From the NCBI GenBank assembly GCA_903944895.1, contig CAJATL010000275.1, positions 1-55,290 on the forward strand: a DNA stretch of 55,290 bases, given 5' to 3'. Positions 41,472 through 51,536 of this stretch are shown one piece after another (positions within the stretch are counted from its first letter, which is position 1; each line of letters begins with the position of its first letter). Below the pieces are notes generated by a model. That model was given only the letters and a program-made list of their open reading frames with translations. It made no database searches and was not told the origin of the DNA. Source of the stretch: an uncultured Bacteroidota bacterium. Its GTDB lineage: Bacteria; Bacteroidota; Bacteroidia; Bacteroidales; 4484-276. The position numbers and the translations under genes were made by a program.

Positions 41472-43343
41472 TTAATCTTTCTCCTCCATTAATTCGCTCA
41501 TTTCGATCCAGCGATCGGTTTTTTGGTCAATCAGATCAAGAAGCTCGGCAAATCGGGCCGACCAGTTATGAAATTCTTCCTGGGTGCCGTTGCCCGCGTT
41601 CAGTTTTTCGAGGATGGCTGCTTTTTCGGTTTCCAGGATTTCGAGTTCATTTTCGAGGGATTCAAACTCTTTTTGTTGTTTGTAGGTAAATTTTGTTGGT
41701 TTGGCCTTTGGCTTTTCGATGGGCGCCTTATCTTTAATTGCCTTTGGTTTTTTTACTTGTTCCTCAATTTTTCTGATCTGATGATACTCACTGTAATTGC
41801 CATAATAATCCTTTATTTTTCCATCACCTTCAAAAGCAAAAATATGATCAACCATGTGATCCATAAAATACCGGTCGTGAGAGACCACCATCAGGCAACC
41901 CCCGAAATTATGCAGGAATTCCTCCAGTTTATTGAGTGTTTCGATGTCGAGATCGTTGGTGGGCTCATCCAAAATCAAAAAATTCGGATTTTTAAGAAGC
42001 GTTGTCAGCAGGTAGAGTTTCCGCTTTTCGCCTCCGCTGAGTTTCGAGAAATAATTGTAATGTACGTTAGCGTTAAAATTGAAATACGTTAAAAACTGAG
42101 CCGGCGACATGCTGCCCTTTTTCATTTCAACTTCTTCGGCGATGTCTTTTATAATTTCGATAATCCTTTTATCGCCTTTGATAGGGAGACCTTCCTGCTG
42201 AAAATAGCCAAATTCGACCGTTTTCCCGGTTACAATCTTTCCCCGGTCAGGTCGTTCTTCGCCCATGATGATGCGGAGCAATGTTGATTTTCCTGTGCCA
42301 TTTCTCCCGATGATGCCAATCCGGTCACCTCTTTTGAAAGTGTATGTAAAATCGTCGAGAATTTTCTGGTCGCCAAATGATTTATGAACATTGTTAAGCT
42401 CCAGAATTTTCCCGCCCAGGCGCTGCATTTGAATGTCGAAATCTTTAAGTGGACCGTCCTGACGGGCGCTTACTTTTTCCTGGAGCGTATAAAACGAGTC
42501 TTCACGGGCTTTTGCTTTGGTGGCGCGGGCCTGCGGCTGCCGGCGCATCCATTCCAATTCGCGATAAAACAACGATTGGGCTTTTTCGAGGTTCGACTGG
42601 TCGTTGGCTAATCTTTCAGCTTTCTTTTCGAGGAAGTAGCTGTAGTTGCCTTTGTATTTGTAGATGGTCTGATTTTCGAGTTCGTAAATTTCATTACAAA
42701 TATTGTCGAGGAAATACCGGTCGTGGGTTACCACAAAAAGACTGAGATTTTGACGACTCAGGTAATTTTCGAGCCATTCGATCATGCTAACATCGAGGTG
42801 GTTGGTTGGCTCATCGAGGATGATCAAGTCAACATTTTCGACAAGGGCTTTTGCCAGCGCAACTTTTTTACGCATTCCGCCCGAAAGTTCGGCAATAGGT
42901 TGATGGAGATTGGTAATGTTGAATCTACTGAGTATTTCCTTTATCCCGGATTCAAAACCCCAGGCCTGTAATTCGTCCATCCGCGTAACCACCTCATCGA
43001 GTTTTTTACGGTCGGCAAAATTTGCAGTCGTAATGTCTTCATAATCATGAATAAGTTTGATGAGTTCGTTTTCAGAGTCAAAAAGATAATCCAGGATCGA
43101 ATCAGAATCCTTCATCTCGGGATTTTGGGACAAATAGGATATTTTTACATTATTGCCTTTTGTAACCCTTCCTGAATCGGCGTCTTCTTCACCGGTGATA
43201 ATTTTTATAAGACTACTCTTGCCGGCGCCATTTTTGGCGATTAACCCAATTTTTTGCCCGGACTCGATCCCAAAGGAAATATTTTCGAATAAGAGTTTTT
43301 CTCCAAAAGATTTAGTCAGATTTTCGACTGCAAGATAATTCAT
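41472..43343 (-). CDS. ABC-F family ATPase (Uup-like)
   Basis: This 623-aa soluble protein has two ABC ATPase domains without membrane segments: Walker A NGAGKSS (~residue 40) and NGTGKST (~345), signatures LSGGMRKKVALAKAL and LSGGEKRKLYLLTTL, Walker B LIILDEPTNHLDV and FLILDEPTNDLDI, joined by a linker with the P-site-tRNA-interacting motif region (~ residues 235-300). The C-terminal ~90 residues form a Lys/Glu coiled coil, as in Uup. ABC-F proteins act on stalled ribosomes. A resistance role cannot be excluded but the C-terminal coiled coil favours Uup. Confidence 0.9.
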   Translation of the reverse strand: MNYLAVENLTKSFGEKLLFENISFGIESGQKIGLIAKNGAGKSSLIKIITGEEDADSGRVTKGNNVKISYLSQNPEMKDSDSILDYLFDSENELIKLIHDYEDITTANFADRKKLDEVVTRMDELQAWGFESGIKEILSRFNITNLHQPIAELSGGMRKKVALAKALVENVDLIILDEPTNHLDVSMIEWLENYLSRQNLSLFVVTHDRYFLDNICNEIYELENQTIYKYKGNYSYFLEKKAERLANDQSNLEKAQSLFYRELEWMRRQPQARATKAKAREDSFYTLQEKVSARQDGPLKDFDIQMQRLGGKILELNNVHKSFGDQKILDDFTYTFKRGDRIGIIGRNGTGKSTLLRIIMGEERPDRGKIVTGKTVEFGYFQQEGLPIKGDKRIIEIIKDIAEEVEMKKGSMSPAQFLTYFNFNANVHYNYFSKLSGGEKRKLYLLTTLLKNPNFLILDEPTNDLDIETLNKLEEFLHNFGGCLMVVSHDRYFMDHMVDHIFAFEGDGKIKDYYGNYSEYHQIRKIEEQVKKPKAIKDKAPIEKPKAKPTKFTYKQQKEFESLENELEILETEKAAILEKLNAGNGTQEEFHNWSARFAELLDLIDQKTDRWIEMSELMEEKD

Positions 43344-43433
43344 CCGGTAATTTACTGATTATGATAATTAATATTCTGCAAAATAAACATAATTCGACCA
43401 ACCAGCCGAATTCGTTTCACACAATAGGGGTTA

Positions 43434-43441
43434 TAGTTTTG
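43434..43441 (+). promoter_or_regulatory. -7 box upstream of the 43536 gene (TAGTTTTG)
   Basis: TAGTTTTG fits TAnnTTTG and lies ~95 bp before the ATG at 43536. Confidence 0.4.
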
Positions 43442-43535
43442 CGGATTTTGGATGTTAAAATTTTTAAAAATTTGTATTCCAGTCTAAAAGTGCCTATTTT
43501 CGCCATAATTAAGCATTTAAAAAACTCATATCATT

Positions 43536-44246
43536 ATGAAACCACAAAACTTATTTGAAACAGTTGGTACCATATCAAAAAATGAACTACTTGCATCTTT
43601 TGATTATGAAACGGATAAAGCGCTGGTGCTCGAAACATTGCAACCATACCCGGGATATCACGGAACAACTGTTCCTGATAGCCTTGGCATTAATTCTTTA
43701 TTTTTTGTGACCAACAAAAAGTACAGTGGCGAAACCATCATCAGGGCTACAATGGAGGTGAAGAAAAAATTTGAGCCAACTTTTGATGCAGTTCCCGGCA
43801 TAATAACTGTTTTTAACAACCCGGAGCCCTGTATCAGGGTTAAGCACCTTACTAAAATTGACGATGTTGAGATATTGGTGAAACTGTACCGTGAAGCAGG
43901 AATTGATTTCCTGAAAAGTAAAAAAATCGCACCTTTTGATGGGCTGATTAAAATAAGAAAATACTTTACGCTCGACATTGTTGACGAAGGAATTTATTTT
44001 GATCTGGATGTCCCGCATATTGCCTATTTTGAAGTTCCGGGTCAGTTAAGCTGGCATGTGTTTGCCAAGATTACACTGAGCTTGAGGCCAAATGTTTATT
44101 ATAATGATTTTGATGCCGCTCTTGGTGTATTTTTTACAAAAAAAGGAGTTGTTGATGTTGTAAGAATTTTTCATGAACCAGTGGAAGTGAAAGATATTAA
44201 ATATCTGCAAAAAAAATACCTCGAAGAAATTTCAAGAGTCATGTAA
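43536..44246 (+). CDS. Conserved-looking protein of unknown function (236 aa)
   Basis: I do not recognise the family. No signal peptide or membrane helix. It has several strand-rich stretches (GINSLFFVTNKKYSGETIIRA, GVFFTKKGVVDVVRIFHEP) and an aromatic/acidic middle (YFTLDIVDEGIYFDLDVPHIAYFEV). Codon use matches neighbours, so it is native rather than recently acquired. The frame is full-length with a good ATG and upstream promoter-like box. Confidence 0.75.
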   Translation: MKPQNLFETVGTISKNELLASFDYETDKALVLETLQPYPGYHGTTVPDSLGINSLFFVTNKKYSGETIIRATMEVKKKFEPTFDAVPGIITVFNNPEPCIRVKHLTKIDDVEILVKLYREAGIDFLKSKKIAPFDGLIKIRKYFTLDIVDEGIYFDLDVPHIAYFEVPGQLSWHVFAKITLSLRPNVYYNDFDAALGVFFTKKGVVDVVRIFHEPVEVKDIKYLQKKYLEEISRVM

Positions 44247-44378
44247 AATGCCTGTTTTGGGAGCTTTGAAGTGATTCTCATTTCAAAGAAATTAAAAAAT
44301 TTTCCAGGATTATAATTTTTCTTAATAAAGGTCGCTTTTAACAGACTTATTGTAATTCTATTGCCAGTTTAAATTAAA

Positions 44379-45677
44379 ATGCCTGTAATTATGATCAAAA
44401 AAATTGATCAAATAATTGGTGAATTCATCGGATACCTTGGTGTACCTCAGGGTTGGAATGAGCTAATTTCTTCATTTATTGAGTTTTTACTGACTTTAAT
44501 TATCAGCTACCTGCTTTTTCTGCTATTCCGGAAATTCATCAATGTCGTTCTTAAATCGATCGCCCGTAAAACCGAATCGGCCTGGGATGACATTTTAATC
44601 GAACGACGCGTTTTTAACCGGCTTGCTTACCTTGCACCGGTTTATCTGGCTTATTTTTTAATCCCCACGGTTTTTGAACCTTTTCCTGATCTGGTCTTGT
44701 TTTTCTTGCTGGTATTGCGGGTTTGTACCATTATTATCGTTATGTTGGTAATTCTGGCATTTTTAAATGCCGTTTTAGCCATTTATCAACAATACGAAAT
44801 TTCAAAATCCAGGCCAATAAAGGGATATCTTCAGGTAATTAAAATCGTTGTTTACATTCTGGTTTCGATTTCGATAATTTCGGTGTTGATAGGAAAAAGT
44901 GCCACACTGCTGATCGGTGGTTTTGGTGCCTTTTCGGCAGTGGCGATGTTGGTTTTTAAAGATAGCCTCCTTGGTTTGGTTGCCGGAGTTCAGCTTACAG
45001 CAAACGATATGCTGAGGACGGGCGATTGGATTACGCTTCCAAAATATGATGTTGATGGAACCGTAATTGATATTACGCTCACCACTATCAAAATACAGAA
45101 TGGCGATAAAACCATTTCAACAATCCCGGCTTATTCACTTTTCAGCGATTCGTTCAGAAACTGGCGAGGCATGGAGGAATCAGGTGGGCGGCGGATAAAA
45201 AGATGGATAAACATCGACATGAACAGCATCAGTTTTTGTACACCGGAAATGATCGAAAAGTTTAAGCAATTTCAGAGCATTTCAAATTATATCGTCGAAA
45301 AGGAAGAACAAATAAAGAAGCATAATGCCGACGTTTCCATTGATCCAATGCACATTGTAAATAGTCGTCGCCAGACAAATATCGGGATTTTCAGGGCCTA
45401 TCTTATGGCTTATTTGCAAAACCGGCAGGATATTAACATCGAAATGACATTTATGGTGAGACAATTACAGCCAACCGAAACCGGGCTTCCAATCGAAATT
45501 ATCGCTTTTAGCAAGGAAAAAACTTTTGCCGGATATGAAGGTGTCCAGTCTGATATTTTTGATCATATCCTTGCTGTGATCCCGGAATTTGATCTTCGTG
45601 TTTTTCAAAATCCTACGGGCAACGATTTCATGGCAGTTGGACGAGTTGCCTCAATTCCTGATCAGGCTGTAAAGTAG
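44379..45677 (+). CDS. Mechanosensitive ion channel, MscS family (YbdG-like)
   Basis: This 432-aa protein (ATG at 44379; MIKKIDQ at residue 5 is an alternative start) has an N-terminal helix bundle of about four helices, a pore helix in [29 protein letters not shown], the beta domain [25 protein letters not shown], and a larger C-terminal domain typical of the YbdG/MscM-type subfamily. It opens under membrane tension to release solutes. Its 3' end overlaps nfo, convergently, by 27 bp. Confidence 0.93.
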   Translation: MPVIMIKKIDQIIGEFIGYLGVPQGWNELISSFIEFLLTLIISYLLFLLFRKFINVVLKSIARKTESAWDDILIERRVFNRLAYLAPVYLAYFLIPTVFEPFPDLVLFFLLVLRVCTIIIVMLVILAFLNAVLAIYQQYEISKSRPIKGYLQVIKIVVYILVSISIISVLIGKSATLLIGGFGAFSAVAMLVFKDSLLGLVAGVQLTANDMLRTGDWITLPKYDVDGTVIDITLTTIKIQNGDKTISTIPAYSLFSDSFRNWRGMEESGGRRIKRWINIDMNSISFCTPEMIEKFKQFQSISNYIVEKEEQIKKHNADVSIDPMHIVNSRRQTNIGIFRAYLMAYLQNRQDINIEMTFMVRQLQPTETGLPIEIIAFSKEKTFAGYEGVQSDIFDHILAVIPEFDLRVFQNPTGNDFMAVGRVASIPDQAVK

Positions 45678-46496
45678 TTTTATCTCTTCACTCCAGATTT
45701 CTTCATCCGGTGTTTCAAGGATTAACGGCATGTTATCGAATAACGGGCTGTTCATAATCCGGATGAAAGGGTCAAGGCCAAGTTCGCCTTTGCCGATACT
45801 TTCGTGCCGGTCAACTTTGCTGCCGAGACCTTTTTTAGCGTCGTTCAGGTGCAAAGCCTTTAAATAATTCAATCCAATAATCTCATCAAATTTACCGAAA
45901 GTGTCATCAAACCCATTTGATGTTTTGATGTCGTAACCCGCAACAAAACCATGACAGGTGTCGAAACAAATTCCAACACGGCTTTTGTCTTCAATATTTT
46001 CGATAATAAAAGCCAGTTGTTCAAATTCAAAACCAAGATTACTTCCCTGGCCGGCAGTGTTCTCAATTACGGCGGTTACTCCGCGGGTTTTATCGAGCGC
46101 AATATTGATGGATTCGGCAATTCGTAACAAGCTTTTTTCGGGATCAATTTTGTTAAGATGGCTGCCGGGATGGAAATTCAGAAGTTTCAATCCCAGTAAT
46201 TCACACCGCTGCATTTCATCGAGGAAGGCTTCTCTCGATTTGTCGAGGCCTTCCTTTTCGGGATGGCCAAGGTTGATCAGATAACTGTCGTGAGGCAAAA
46301 TAAAATCTGCCGAATAACCATATTTATCAAGGTTGTCCCTGAATCCGCTGATGTTTTCGGCAGAAAATGGTTTTGCCACCCACTGCCGTTGATTTTTCGT
46401 AAAAAGGGCAAAGCCTTTAGCCCCGATCTGAAATGCATTTATGGGTGCATTTTCGACGCCACCCGATGTGCTGATGTGTGCTCCGACTATTTTCAT
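45651..46496 (-). CDS. nfo: Endonuclease IV
   Basis: This 281-aa AP endonuclease is a TIM-barrel enzyme with three Zn sites: [52 protein letters not shown] and [17 protein letters not shown]-type segments are all present. It cleaves DNA at abasic sites in base excision repair. The C-terminus [18 protein letters not shown] is family-typical. Full length. Confidence 0.96.
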   Translation of the reverse strand: MKIVGAHISTSGGVENAPINAFQIGAKGFALFTKNQRQWVAKPFSAENISGFRDNLDKYGYSADFILPHDSYLINLGHPEKEGLDKSREAFLDEMQRCELLGLKLLNFHPGSHLNKIDPEKSLLRIAESINIALDKTRGVTAVIENTAGQGSNLGFEFEQLAFIIENIEDKSRVGICFDTCHGFVAGYDIKTSNGFDDTFGKFDEIIGLNYLKALHLNDAKKGLGSKVDRHESIGKGELGLDPFIRIMNSPLFDNMPLILETPDEEIWSEEIKLLYSLIRN

Positions 46497-46504
46497 AAAT
46501 CGAG

Positions 46505-47053
46505 TTATTTTCCTTCAATCCATTGGATAATCTCTTCGCTGTCAGGTTTATCCCGCGGAGAAATCATTTTAACCAATTTGCCATTTTCATCAACAAGGTA
46601 TTTTTGGAAATTCCATTTTACTTCTGAATCTAAAACTCCGTTTTCCGATTTCTGAGTAAGCCACTGGTAAACAGGAGCCATATCATCGCCTTTTACCGAT
46701 ATTTTTTCCATCATCGGAAAGGTAACTCCATATTCGGAAGTACAAAATTGCTTGATTTCGCTGTTTGAACCAGGTTCCTGGCTTAAAAAATTGTTTGCCG
46801 GAAATCCGATGATTACGAAATTCTTTGATACGTATTTTGAATAAAGCTTCTGCAAATCTTCATATTGTGGCGTTAATCCACATTTTGAGGCTGTGTTGAC
46901 AACCATAACTTTTTTGCCTTTTAGGCTGGCAAGGTCGAAATCCTTGCCTTCGATGGTTTTCACTTTAAAATCATGAAACGTTTTTGGGTTTTGGGCTGTA
47001 ACGGTCATCATCAATAAACTAAATGTGATTAGTGCTAAAATTTGTTTTTTCAT
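46505..47053 (-). CDS. Glutathione peroxidase family protein, exported
   Basis: This 182-aa protein has a signal peptide (to about TVTA, residue 20) and a GPx thioredoxin fold: [12 protein letters not shown] with peroxidatic Cys58, [18 protein letters not shown], a second Cys in KQFCTSEYG that could be resolving, and [14 protein letters not shown] with the catalytic Trp-Asn. The NNF replaces the NQF of classical GPx. It likely uses thioredoxin-like reductants in the periplasm. nfo follows 8 bp downstream. Confidence 0.92.
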   Translation of the reverse strand: MKKQILALITFSLLMMTVTAQNPKTFHDFKVKTIEGKDFDLASLKGKKVMVVNTASKCGLTPQYEDLQKLYSKYVSKNFVIIGFPANNFLSQEPGSNSEIKQFCTSEYGVTFPMMEKISVKGDDMAPVYQWLTQKSENGVLDSEVKWNFQKYLVDENGKLVKMISPRDKPDSEEIIQWIEGK

Positions 47054-47432
47054 ATTTTTTAGATTTATGGTACTTTAAACAACGGTTGTTTTAACAATGT
47101 TCAAAATCAATTATTAAATCCGGTAAATTTCGCCTTTGCTTGTCACCTGAATTATAAATAGGGCTTCACTTTAAAGAAAAAATTTTGATGGAATTTTTCT
47201 TTTCACCTTGTAAAACAAGTAGCCCGTGTAATTCGGTGATGATTGAAATGGAAAGGATTTGTATTTTTTAGAAAAACACCTCTAGTGAGGCATTCGTGAA
47301 GCTTCAGGACGTTTCGCGGTAATTTGGGTCGTGGTAAATTCTGACTACAACTAAAAAACTTGTTCTTTAGCGATTAAATGGTTGTTTTCATTGATAATTT
47401 TCTAATTTTACATCTTTAAAAAAATTATCGAA
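47054..47432. other. Non-coding gap with promoter for the 47433 gene
   Basis: No coding frame is credible in these ~380 bp. A TTG at 47382-47384 and TAATTTTA at 47403-47410, 21 bp apart, resemble the Bacteroidota -33/-7 promoter for the downstream gene. The rest shows no clear structure. Confidence 0.5.
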
Positions 47433-49190
47433 ATGTTGAAGGTTAAAACCTCATTCAAGTCATCTGTCGTGATGCTGGTGCTTATTTTGCATCCCGTTTT
47501 TTTAATGGCACAAACTACCACGGACAACTCGTTAAAATTATCCATCGAAGTTACTTTACCTGAAACTGTTGAACCGGAAACGGTTTTTGAAATTGGTTTT
47601 AAAATCCGGAAGGATGCCGGGTATGTAGGTAATTTACACCTTGTTTTAGACTTTCCGAAAGGATTTGAAATACTGGAGCCGTCAGATGATCAAGTTGCAT
47701 TAACCTTTGATGGACAGAAATATTCGTTGTTTTCAGACATTTTGCCTGCCGGTGAAAATTACATGTTAAATTTAAGTGTGCGAACAGGGGACATTCAAAA
47801 TGCTGTTTATCCTCTCAGGGGAACTGTTTACCTGGAAAATTTACAAGAAGGATTTAGCACAAGGATTAGTCTGTTAAAGCCAAAATCAGCGGTTTCGGTA
47901 GTTACTGCGAGCAAGCCGGATGCTTTAGTAAAGGCAACTTTTGCGCTTCCTGATTTGATTAGATCGGATGATATTTTTGATTTTGTAACAAGCATCCGAA
48001 AACCTTTCGATTACAGTAAAGCCGGACAGTTGCGCCAAAAATTTACATCCGGATTTGATCCACAGCAGACCAATATTGCCGGTTGTGACTTTAAGATCGA
48101 AAATAATGAGGTTGTCATTTCATGGCAAACAATGGATTTTGGTGAAGAAATCAACATTTCATACGCTGTAAAAGCCGGACAGATTCCAGGTGGTGTTTAC
48201 CCGATTTTAACCTCATATTCTGATGAGTCAGGATTTAAGTTTGAAAAAGTGTCTTTTTTAACTTTAACAAATTTCACAAAACCCGACCTGCCGGAAGCGA
48301 AAAATACAGAGGCCTCAATTTATAAACTTTCGCTGGATTATCCTGACGAAATTGTAACCGGTCAAAAATTCGGGGTTACAGCCTCAATTCAGAAGGGCAA
48401 GAATGTCGGGACTGGTATTCTGGAAATTAACCTCCCGTCAGGATTCACCATTGAACCACAGGATGATTTGAATTATAAATACGACCGTTTGTCCGGAAAT
48501 TTGCAGGTTGCCTGGAGTGCGATGCCGGCAAGCCCGGTTTTTGAAACGAAAATGAGTTTTTCTGTTGAAAACGTGCGGAATGCTGTTTATCCCATAAATG
48601 CCTGGTTTATTTTAGATGGTAACACTGTGGCATATTATTTTAATAATGTGAATGTGGTGGATCAGATAGCATACAAACCGGGCGTTGAGAAAAAGGCTGA
48701 AATGCCAGCTAGCATCATTGAAATTGATACTACAGCAATTTTTTCGAAAATTGATGATTTGTTGAATCAATGGAAATCGGCGACAAGCAATCCAACAAAT
48801 AAGGTTGAAGAAAAGGTTAAAAACACAACCGAAAACATAACCAGTTTTCCAACTCAGGAAGTACAAATGCAAACTGTAACTACTCCTGAGCCTGCTGTAA
48901 TCACCGAAAAAGCATTGACCTCAGAGCAGGATTTGGAGATAGACTTTTATTATGGGATCCAGATATTTGCATCAAAAGTTCAGATGGCTCAAGTACTGAG
49001 TTCTCTTTCGTCGCAAGGGATTGATGAGGTGGCTTCCGAAAATTATGATGGAATTTATTATCGTTATGTTGTCGGGAAATTCGACACTCTTAAAGCCGCA
49101 AAAGATTACCTGATAATTGTGAGGCAAAAAGGTTATTCTGACGCCTTTGTGGCTGATTTCATCAATGGAAAACGCGGAAGAATTTATTAA
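47433..49190 (+). CDS. Exported protein with three Ig-like repeats and a C-terminal SPOR-like domain
   Basis: This 585-aa protein has a signal peptide ending near FLMAQ. Three tandem beta domains of ~125 residues follow (residues ~30-150, ~165-285 and ~300-415); repeats 1 and 3 share 'LxLxFPxGF', 'VExNVRNAVYP'-like patterns, e.g. GDIQNAVYPLRGTVYLEN and ENVRNAVYPINAWFILD. A Pro/Thr-rich linker (~420-500) leads to a ~85-residue SPOR-like domain: YYGIQIFASKVQMAQV, YRYVVGKFDTLKAAKDYL, KGYSDAFVADF. SPOR domains bind denuded glycan of peptidoglycan. The beta domains resemble cohesin/NEAT-like Ig modules but are unassigned. Confidence 0.8.
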   Translation: MLKVKTSFKSSVVMLVLILHPVFLMAQTTTDNSLKLSIEVTLPETVEPETVFEIGFKIRKDAGYVGNLHLVLDFPKGFEILEPSDDQVALTFDGQKYSLFSDILPAGENYMLNLSVRTGDIQNAVYPLRGTVYLENLQEGFSTRISLLKPKSAVSVVTASKPDALVKATFALPDLIRSDDIFDFVTSIRKPFDYSKAGQLRQKFTSGFDPQQTNIAGCDFKIENNEVVISWQTMDFGEEINISYAVKAGQIPGGVYPILTSYSDESGFKFEKVSFLTLTNFTKPDLPEAKNTEASIYKLSLDYPDEIVTGQKFGVTASIQKGKNVGTGILEINLPSGFTIEPQDDLNYKYDRLSGNLQVAWSAMPASPVFETKMSFSVENVRNAVYPINAWFILDGNTVAYYFNNVNVVDQIAYKPGVEKKAEMPASIIEIDTTAIFSKIDDLLNQWKSATSNPTNKVEEKVKNTTENITSFPTQEVQMQTVTTPEPAVITEKALTSEQDLEIDFYYGIQIFASKVQMAQVLSSLSSQGIDEVASENYDGIYYRYVVGKFDTLKAAKDYLIIVRQKGYSDAFVADFINGKRGRIY

Positions 49191-49237
49191 TACCAGGTAA
49201 AACGGCTTACTCAGGATAAAATAATCCGGCGACAATT

Positions 49238-50035
49238 TTAAAACATTTCGAAAACCCCAAGCCCAAAAAGTGCAAAATCGTATTTTACCGGGTCGTTTGC
49301 ATCAAAAGATTTTAAAACCCTGGTAAGTTCTTCTGCTGCCTGCCAGTCGTTCATTTTCCTTTGCAACAATCCAAGTTTTCGCGCCGTATTTCCTGAATGA
49401 ACATCAAGCGGGCAAACCAGTTGGGAAGGTTGAATTTTCTTCCAGATTCCAAAATCAACACCGGTTTTATCCTGTCTCACCATCCACCTCAGGTACATAT
49501 TCAGGCGTTTTGCAGACGAATTTTTTTCAGGATCGGCAATGTGTTTTTGTGATCTTGCCGGATGATCGATTTCAAAAAAGCGCTTTCTGAATAAATTAAT
49601 GGCTAGTTTTACATTTGGTTCAGATAAAGAAAAACCTTTGGTGAAAGCGTTTTCGAGGGTTTGATGCTCCTGGTAAACGTTTTTTAACGACCATAGAAAA
49701 TACGTGCAGTCTTCGCCATTAAAAGTCCGGTGAACAAATTTTTTAAACGGCTGTAAATCTTTTTCCTTAAAGTTGAGGATAAAATCATGAGGCGAAAAAT
49801 CCATCCATTCAACAAGCTGGTTCCCATTTTTTATAATCGTTGGCCTTTGTCCCCAGGCAATTATGGCCGCCAGGAATCCTGCAATTTCGATGTCTTCATT
49901 TTTCGTAAAGAGATGTGGGATCGAAATTGGGTCGGACTGGATAAAATCGTGGTTGTTGTATTGAAAAAATTTGATGTCGAGAAATTCTTTCAAAGCCTCA
50001 AAATTCAGCTTTTTATTTTCCTGATCGTCGTGCAT
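49238..50035 (-). CDS. TIGR02757 / DUF2400 family protein
   Basis: This 265-aa cytoplasmic protein matches the TIGR02757 family: DPISIPHLFTKNEDIEIAGF near the start, AAIIAWGQRPTIIKN, FVHRTFNGEDCTYFL, RLNMYLRWMVRQD, VCPLDVHSGNTARKLGL and a C-terminal PVKYDFALFGLGV. It has an HhH-GPD DNA-glycosylase-like fold but its activity is unknown. Full length. Confidence 0.92.
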   Translation of the reverse strand: MHDDQENKKLNFEALKEFLDIKFFQYNNHDFIQSDPISIPHLFTKNEDIEIAGFLAAIIAWGQRPTIIKNGNQLVEWMDFSPHDFILNFKEKDLQPFKKFVHRTFNGEDCTYFLWSLKNVYQEHQTLENAFTKGFSLSEPNVKLAINLFRKRFFEIDHPARSQKHIADPEKNSSAKRLNMYLRWMVRQDKTGVDFGIWKKIQPSQLVCPLDVHSGNTARKLGLLQRKMNDWQAAEELTRVLKSFDANDPVKYDFALFGLGVFEMF

Positions 50036-50142
50036 GTTTTTCTGATTATCGAAGGCTTGTTTGTAGGCAGATTTTGGACAAACAAAAACCTCCGGAGATT
50101 CAATTCCCAGGAGGTTCTTATAGAATTTAAATGTTGGATTTC

Positions 50143-50694
50143 TTAGTTAAGAAAAACTTCAACCGGATTTTCCATGCCTTTGGTGAGGGCGGATTCATTC
50201 ATCGGGATGAGTTTGTGGTAGCGCTCCGGGATTGATTTTTTAAGCCCACGGATCACATTTTCGAGTTTTACGATGGGCTTCAGTTTTAAATAGGCACCAA
50301 GGACAACCATATTAAAAATCTTTGTATTTCCCATTTCAGCCGATAGCTTTGCAGCTTCAATTTTAAAAATTTTAATATCCTTGCGCTGCGGATGATGGAT
50401 GATGCCGTTTGGATCGTAAAGCAGGAGGCCACCTGGTTTTACGGTTTTCTCAAACTTATCCATCGATTGTTGATTGAGGATAATTGCCGTATCGTAAAAA
50501 TTTAAAACCGGCGAACTGATTCTGTCGTCACTTACAATCACGGTTACGTTGGCTGTGCCGCCGCGCATTTCAGGTCCGTATGATGGCATCCAGCTTACTT
50601 CCTGATTTTGCATAATTCCTGAGTAGGCTAAAATTTTCCCCATCGAAAGTACGCCTTGCCCGCCAAAACCTGCTATGATGATTTCTTCTGTCAT
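50143..50694 (-). CDS. 2-oxoacid:ferredoxin oxidoreductase, gamma subunit
   Basis: This 183-aa subunit has the gamma-type fold: IIAGFGGQGVLSMGKILAYS, SWMPSYGPEMRGGTANVTV and VVLGAYLKLKPIVKLENV. It joins the alpha and beta subunits in an enzyme that oxidatively decarboxylates a 2-oxoacid to acyl-CoA with reduction of ferredoxin, or the reverse. Last gene of the operon, 38 bp after the beta subunit. Confidence 0.93.
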   Translation of the reverse strand: MTEEIIIAGFGGQGVLSMGKILAYSGIMQNQEVSWMPSYGPEMRGGTANVTVIVSDDRISSPVLNFYDTAIILNQQSMDKFEKTVKPGGLLLYDPNGIIHHPQRKDIKIFKIEAAKLSAEMGNTKIFNMVVLGAYLKLKPIVKLENVIRGLKKSIPERYHKLIPMNESALTKGMENPVEVFLN

Positions 50695-50732
50695 GTTTTT
50701 TACTTTTTTAGTTCTTTAATTTATGAAGGTCA

Positions 50733-51536
50733 TCAACTTTTAACTTCTGCTTTATTTGATTTCACCAGTTCGCCATCAACTTTAATGTCACCCATCGGAT
50801 AGAATGGGAACATGTGTTCAACCATCCATTCGTTTGATTTTACAGGAGACATTTTCCAGCCTGAGTTGCAGTTTGAGACGATCTCGATGAACGAAATTCC
50901 TTTTTTCTCTTTCTGAACTTCGAAAGCTTTAAAAACGGCTTTTTTTGTTTTACGCACTGCGGCCGGTGTGTGAACTGCCTGGCGGGTAACATAATAAGTG
51001 CCTGGAAGTTGAGCGATTAATTCGGTGATTTTTAATGGATTTCCCATCGATTTCAGGTCACGGCCGTAGGGTGAAGTTGAGGTTTTCATGCCTTCAAGCG
51101 TTGTGGGAGCCATTTGCCCGCCGGTCATTCCATAAATACCATTATTAATGAAAATCATGGTGATGTTTTCGCCGCGGTTGCAAACATGGATGGTTTCAGC
51201 AGTTCCGATTGCTGCGAGATCACCATCTCCCTGGTAGGTGAAAACATATTTGTCGGGCATGGTGCGTTTAACGCCCGTGGCAACAGCCGGGGCGCGTCCG
51301 TGAGCAGCCTGGATCATGTCGATATTCATAAAATCGTAAGCCAGTACCGAGCAGCCAACAGGAGCAATGCCCACCGTTTGCGACTGAAGCCCCAACTCAT
51401 CGATAACTTCCATCACGATGCGGTGTGCCGTGCCGTGCCCGCATCCGGGACAGTACGACAAAATGTTGTCGGTCATCAGTTTGGTTTTGGTGTAAACCAG
51501 GTTTTCTTCTTTAACAATATCTTTGATGTCCATCAT
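50733..51536 (-). CDS. 2-oxoacid:ferredoxin oxidoreductase, beta (TPP-binding) subunit
   Basis: This 267-aa subunit binds thiamine pyrophosphate: SYCPGCGHGTAHRIV, the GDGDLAAIGTAETIHVCNR Mg2+/TPP motif, and NNGIYGMTGGQMAPTT. Its ATG directly abuts the stop of the alpha-subunit gene. The start could be the first or second of two consecutive ATG codons. Confidence 0.94.
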   Translation of the reverse strand: MMDIKDIVKEENLVYTKTKLMTDNILSYCPGCGHGTAHRIVMEVIDELGLQSQTVGIAPVGCSVLAYDFMNIDMIQAAHGRAPAVATGVKRTMPDKYVFTYQGDGDLAAIGTAETIHVCNRGENITMIFINNGIYGMTGGQMAPTTLEGMKTSTSPYGRDLKSMGNPLKITELIAQLPGTYYVTRQAVHTPAAVRKTKKAVFKAFEVQKEKKGISFIEIVSNCNSGWKMSPVKSNEWMVEHMFPFYPMGDIKVDGELVKSNKAEVKS

